DNA of 64,000 bases, taken from positions 1 through 64,000 of the forward strand of contig JASJOS010000011.1 in assembly GCA_030068525.1 (NCBI GenBank). The letters run 5' to 3'. This DNA is from Xanthocytophaga flava (lineage in GTDB: Bacteria > Bacteroidota > Bacteroidia > Cytophagales > 172606-1). Below, piece by piece: positions 60,839-64,000 of the stretch; within the stretch, counting starts at the first letter, position 1, and each line of letters begins with the position of its first letter. The translations under genes were made by a program, and so were the position numbers. The notes under the pieces were generated by a model, which was not told the origin of the DNA, made no database searches, and saw only the letters and a program-made list of their open reading frames with translations.

Positions 60839-61201
60839 ATGCGTATGAAACTGCAGATGCAATCTCTTCACTTTGATGCTGACAGCAAACTGTTGGCCTT
60901 CATTCAGAAAAAGGCAGAGAAACTGGATACGTTCTTTGGTCGAATTATTGACGGTGAAGTGATTTTAAGGCTGGAAAAATGCGATAATAAAGAGAATAAA
61001 GTTTTCGAACTTCGCATAAATGTGCCAGGCAATCAGTTTTTTGTCAAGGAAAAAGCCAGTACGTTTGAAGCGGCTACTGATCTGGCATTAGAAACAATGA
61101 AATCGCAACTCAGAAAGCATAAAGAAAAACTCCGAAGTCATAAAACTGATTCTAATGGAGTGGAAGATGTAACCAATGTAGAAGTAGAAGAAGAATTTTA
61201 G
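60839..61201 (+). CDS. hpf: Ribosome hibernation-promoting factor HPF/RaiA (short form), 120 aa
   Basis: The protein is the short HPF/RaiA type, which inactivates ribosomes in stationary phase. The fold's strands and helices are visible: MKLQMQSLHFDADSKLLAFI, DGEVILRLEKCDNKENKVFE, LRINVPGNQFFVKEKASTFE, and the basic helix AATDLALETMKSQLRKHKEK. The C-terminal tail is acidic. It lacks the dimerisation domain of long HPF. It follows xer by 159 bases with palindromic DNA between. Confidence 0.94.
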   Translation: MRMKLQMQSLHFDADSKLLAFIQKKAEKLDTFFGRIIDGEVILRLEKCDNKENKVFELRINVPGNQFFVKEKASTFEAATDLALETMKSQLRKHKEKLRSHKTDSNGVEDVTNVEVEEEF

Positions 61202-61229
61202 GAATAATAGAACAGATTAGATAGATAAT

Positions 61230-61267
61230 AAGCATAGGCCACTCTCAATCCAGAGTGGCCTATGCTT
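61230..61267. terminator. Bidirectional terminator between hpf and the RmlD-like gene
   Basis: A 16-bp perfect stem (61230-61245 with 61252-61267) has a 6-base loop. The flanking genes converge. Confidence 0.9.
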
Positions 61268-61272
61268 TTAAA

Positions 61273-62199
61273 TCAGTTAGACTTACTAAACGCTTTGGCT
61301 TGTTCAGCTACAATCGCAATGCCTTCTGTGAAAGAATGTGGTTGATAGCCTAGCTGTTGTTCAGCCTTTGTAATGATAAAACCAGTTCTTGCGGGACGTT
61401 TGGCTGGTTGTGTAAATGTACTGGAGTCAGCGCGAGTCATAAAGGATTTATCCAGGTTAAAGAAGTCGGCAGTCTGGTTTGCCATTTCCCAAGGGGTCAG
61501 CATATCCTTACCTGATATATTAAATAGGCCTGTTGCCTCATGTTTTACGATCAGGTAACAGCCCATTGCCAGATCTTCTGCCAGAGTTGGAGTACGCCAT
61601 TGGTCGTCTACTACCTTGATGGATTTCTGTCCTTCCAGTGAGTTTTTTACCCAAAGAATAATATTGCTACGACTCATGTCATGGGCAATGCCATATACAA
61701 GGATTGTACGGGCAATGGCCCAGCGAAGATTAGTGCTTTGCAAAAGGATTTCCTCAGCAGCAAGTTTACTTTCTCCATAATAACTTAACGGTTTGGCTTC
61801 TGCATTTTCATCATAAGGGCCTGCTGCTCCATCAAAGATAAAGTCAGTAGAAAGGTGTAATAGAAATGCATTGTGAGCAGTGCATGCCTCTGCAAGGTAT
61901 TGTACTGCATCAACATTGAGTTTCCAACAGCCTTCACGTTCTGATTCACATTGGTCTACATTGGTCATTGCTGCAGTATGGATTACATAGTCAGGCTTGA
62001 ACGCTGTCATTACCTGCAGCACTTCTTCCCGATTGGTAACATCCAGATTGCGGTAAGTTCCCTTGCCTGATTCTAAGATTGGCAGGCGGTTTTCACCACG
62101 TGCAGTAGCGATGAGTTCATATTCGCCTTGTTTCAGAATTAACTGAACCAGTTTTTGACCTAATAAACCATTGGAGCCGGTAAGAAGGATCTTTTTCAT
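61273..62199 (-). CDS. RmlD/dTDP-4-dehydrorhamnose-reductase-like SDR, 308 aa
   Basis: This extended SDR has the NAD(P)-binding start MKKILLTGSNGLLGQKLVQL, a catalytic Ser/Tyr/Lys set (STDFIFDG and YYGESK), and the RmlD-type AAMTNVDQCESE and GLFNISGKDMLTPWEMA. dTDP-rhamnose formation is possible, but other rml genes are absent, and many such proteins act on other sugars. It is cytoplasmic, alone on its strand. Confidence 0.85.
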   Translation of the reverse strand: MKKILLTGSNGLLGQKLVQLILKQGEYELIATARGENRLPILESGKGTYRNLDVTNREEVLQVMTAFKPDYVIHTAAMTNVDQCESEREGCWKLNVDAVQYLAEACTAHNAFLLHLSTDFIFDGAAGPYDENAEAKPLSYYGESKLAAEEILLQSTNLRWAIARTILVYGIAHDMSRSNIILWVKNSLEGQKSIKVVDDQWRTPTLAEDLAMGCYLIVKHEATGLFNISGKDMLTPWEMANQTADFFNLDKSFMTRADSSTFTQPAKRPARTGFIITKAEQQLGYQPHSFTEGIAIVAEQAKAFSKSN

Positions 62200-62315
62200 G
62201 GATAAATGTATGCTTGAATATAAATAAGTGTCTGGTTTTTCTTTTAAGGTATAGGGTATTTCAGATCTTTTGGATCACCTGTGTAAAAATAGGCGTAGTT
62301 GGATCGCATTTCTTC

Positions 62316-62876
62316 CTAGCCTTTTTCAGTTGTATGTTTTTCATTCATGACATCTTCCCATGCAATGCGCATTTGTCTGGCACATAATATAGGAGGAAAC
62401 TGTCCTATACCTGTTCCAAGACCTGGAATAGCTACTGAATTAACTTTATCTTTTATCTGTTGCCCATCTGCAAACTTGCCATATTGAAGCAGAGCTAGTA
62501 TGGCTTTCATGCACAGATATACATTAGGAGTGCGTAGTATCGTCATTGGAAGACGCATAGTTGGCGCTGAAATCAGATACGGAAAGCTGGCATGATCAGT
62601 TGATACAATCTCTGCTTGTCCGACCAGTAGCTCACCATAGTATTTCTCACGAATAATTTTTTGTAATCTTTTCTCAATGTGCCATCCCAGATTTTTAGAG
62701 ATTACAAAGTCAATCCCACCATTCATATAGCCAAAGCTATTGGCGGGGCTGACAATAGCATCACACGGATGCTCGAAAATAGAATCATTGAGGACAGAAA
62801 CATTGGGTATGCCTTCGAATACTTTACTCCAGGCATCTGTAACTTGTTTGTTTGTATCGATAAAATAAAATTGCAT
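62316..62876 (-). CDS. Macro-domain protein, 186 aa
   Basis: Macro domains bind ADP-ribose or remove it from proteins and nucleic acids. The marks are DAIVSPANSFGYMNGGID (ligand-binding loop 1) and SVAIPGLGTGIGQFP (loop 2). The protein is a single domain without signal peptide. Whether it is a binder or a hydrolase is uncertain. It is downstream of the cyclophilin gene on the same strand (67-base gap) but not obviously functionally linked. Macro domains often accompany phage-defence or NAD+-related systems, but no such partner is seen. Confidence 0.9.
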   Translation of the reverse strand: MQFYFIDTNKQVTDAWSKVFEGIPNVSVLNDSIFEHPCDAIVSPANSFGYMNGGIDFVISKNLGWHIEKRLQKIIREKYYGELLVGQAEIVSTDHASFPYLISAPTMRLPMTILRTPNVYLCMKAILALLQYGKFADGQQIKDKVNSVAIPGLGTGIGQFPPILCARQMRIAWEDVMNEKHTTEKG

Positions 62877-62943
62877 AGAAAGAGTTTAGAGTTGGATAAG
62901 GTTGAATAATTACTTTGTTATATGAGAAAAGACTCACATTGTA

Positions 62944-63642
62944 TTATTCATATGCATACCCAAACCTCTTTGTAATCTTCTTCTTTTTGAGTTTTTCTAC
63001 TTTTATCTGCATCGCAATGTCTTTCTGAGGGCGGTCCTTGTCATTGCGGGGTTGTTTGGCAATTGTATCAAGTACATCTAGCCCTTGGATAACTTCACCA
63101 AAGACAGTATAATTTCCATCCAGATGAGGGGTGCCCCCCAGCGTTTTATACACTTGTTTTTGTGAGTCAGTTAATGCACGACCTGCCCGCCGTTCCTGAG
63201 TCGCTAGTTCCTGATCTGTGAATTTTTTTCCCTGGACAATGTAGAACTGGCATCCACTGGATGCTTTTTCAGGATTGTTGTCACGAGCAGCCGCCAATGC
63301 ACCTTTCTTATGAAATAAGGTAGCGCTAAATTCTGCAGGTACTTTATAGCCTACATCTCCACCACCCAACATGTCACCGGGTTTGGCTTTTTTAGAGGTA
63401 GGATCTCCACCCTGAATCATGAAGTTTTCGATGATACGGTGAAACAGAGTACCATTATAAAATCCAGTATCTGCCAGAGCGATGAAATTGGCTTTGTGTT
63501 TTGGTGTTTGGTCATACAGAATAGCGTACATTGTGCCAAATTCTGTAGAGATTGTAATCAGATAGTCTTTTTTAGATTTTTTTTGGGCTGAAGCAGGAAA
63601 AAGAGCCCATAAGAGTAAGAATAGTAATGAAATTTTTTTCAT
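62944..63642 (-). CDS. Peptidyl-prolyl cis-trans isomerase, cyclophilin type, 232 aa
   Basis: A signal peptide (MKKISLLFLLLWALFPASAQ) begins at the ATG 63640-63642 and sends the enzyme to the periplasm. The cyclophilin domain is clear: TEFGTMYAILYDQTPKHKAN, FYNGTLFHRIIENFMIQGGD (catalytic Arg), SGCQFYIVQG and GNYTVFGEVIQGLDVLD. The expected role is folding of exported proteins. A longer start at 63720 adds 26 residues before the signal peptide and is unlikely. Confidence 0.94.
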   Translation of the reverse strand: MKKISLLFLLLWALFPASAQKKSKKDYLITISTEFGTMYAILYDQTPKHKANFIALADTGFYNGTLFHRIIENFMIQGGDPTSKKAKPGDMLGGGDVGYKVPAEFSATLFHKKGALAAARDNNPEKASSGCQFYIVQGKKFTDQELATQERRAGRALTDSQKQVYKTLGGTPHLDGNYTVFGEVIQGLDVLDTIAKQPRNDKDRPQKDIAMQIKVEKLKKKKITKRFGYAYE

Positions 63643-63716
63643 AGGCCAAATATAAAACCGGATTTCCAATTTTGAGGATTTGTTTCCTAAGTTTTTATAG
63701 ACTATACAAAACAAAA

Positions 63717-63749
63717 ACACCCCACTTGGCTGATAGCAAAATGAGGTGT
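63717..63749 (-). terminator. Terminator of the rightmost gene
   Basis: ACACCCCA (63717-63724) pairs with TGAGGTGT (63742-63749) over 8 bp with one G-T pair. On the minus strand it is followed by TTTTTGTTTTG, 20 bases past the stop of the rightmost ORF. Confidence 0.7.
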
Positions 63750-63769
63750 ATAGATTCAGTACCGAGATT

Positions 63770-64000
63770 TTAATTTTCCATTAACTCAAAGAAATGGGTT
63801 AAAGACTTTTCTTCTTCCATATCTTTGGGCATTCTGTCGACCAGCCAGTCATCAAGGCTTAGACCATGTCCACTGGGTGGGTCAAAGGGAGGAAATTCAA
63901 ATCCGGAAGGAATGCCACCACCACCATCACCACTGTTATTGTCAGGTCTGGAGGTTTTTTTAGCAGTTAATACATGCCAAACCATTCCTACTACACATAT
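63770..64000 (-). CDS. Hypothetical membrane-anchored protein (5' end off the window)
   Basis: A frame enters from the right edge in phase and reads ICVVGMVWHVLTAKKTSR, a hydrophobic stretch then basic residues, so an ATG at 63983-63985 is probably internal rather than the true start. The rest is Gly/Pro/Asp-rich (GDGGGGIPSGFEFPPFDPPS) and ends with an acidic helix (EEEKSLTHFFELMEN). No family was recognised. It has its own terminator. Confidence 0.6.
   Translation of the reverse strand: MCVVGMVWHVLTAKKTSRPDNNSGDGGGGIPSGFEFPPFDPPSGHGLSLDDWLVDRMPKDMEEEKSLTHFFELMEN

Noticed and set aside
1-64000. tRNA or rRNA genes
   Set aside because: No cloverleaf-like segment with T-loop consensus and no rRNA stretch was recognised in any gap by eye; a covariance search would be needed to exclude a tRNA.

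Overview
The window looks like chromosome of a Bacteroidota member, most likely order Cytophagales. The signs are a complete SusC/SusD polysaccharide-utilisation locus with its own ECF sigma factor and FecR-type anti-sigma factor, a gliding-motility GldG homologue, several DUF families typical of the phylum (DUF3276, DUF4293), few Shine-Dalgarno sequences, and promoters of the Bacteroidota form TTTG-N20-TAnnTTTG. No tRNA or rRNA gene was recognised. Genes run off both ends.

Layout. 1-4.7 kb: the start of a secreted beta-helix-type protein (left edge), a VLCAD-like acyl-CoA dehydrogenase, and lysS. 4.7-9.1 kb: a co-directional minus-strand block of a DUF58/vWA protein, a WGR-domain beta-propeller protein and a retron-type reverse transcriptase; a structured 300-base gap just upstream of the RT could hold the retron msr-msd RNA. 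9.2-22.1 kb: mostly housekeeping genes (RlpA-SPOR, DUF3276, a J-domain membrane protein, a HAD phosphatase, a cold-shock protein, a SixA-like phosphatase, dnaN, gldG, DUF4293, a membrane MutS-like ATPase, Fur, an FAD-dependent dehydrogenase). 22.2-22.6 kb: a gap full of degenerate palindromes. 23.1-32.7 kb: the polysaccharide locus, in transcription order sigma, FecR, SusC, SusD, GH127. 33-38.4 kb: a haem/FG-GAP secreted protein, a membrane AraC-type regulator and a TonB-dependent-receptor-like barrel. 38.8-44.5 kb: a Na+/H+ antiporter, then LytS-type kinase, serine hydrolase and LytTR regulator. 44.5-45.1 kb: an accessory-looking gap with a MITE-like element and a 29-base-period repeat. 45.1-52.1 kb: an Imm21-like orphan, a Crp-family regulator, a DJ-1/PfpI protein, hypotheticals and a serine hydrolase-TPR protein. 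52.3-57.8 kb: the rimP-nusA-infB operon with its promoter, leader and terminator. 57.9-64 kb: an exopolysaccharide-initiating sugar transferase, rpsU-xer-hpf, an RmlD-like reductase, a macro-domain protein, a cyclophilin and an unfinished ORF.

How parts work together. The sigma/FecR pair probably senses substrate through the STN domain of the SusC protein and switches on SusC/SusD/GH127, which would import and trim arabinose-containing glycans. RimP, NusA, IF2, S21 and HPF cover ribosome maturation, transcription elongation, initiation and hibernation. The least conventional part is the RT block: the RT carries retron diagnostic motifs (NAxxH, YADD, VTG) plus a long charged N-terminal extension, and lies beside a WGR/propeller protein and a vWA protein that lacks its usual MoxR partner. 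This is the best candidate here for an undescribed defence-like system.
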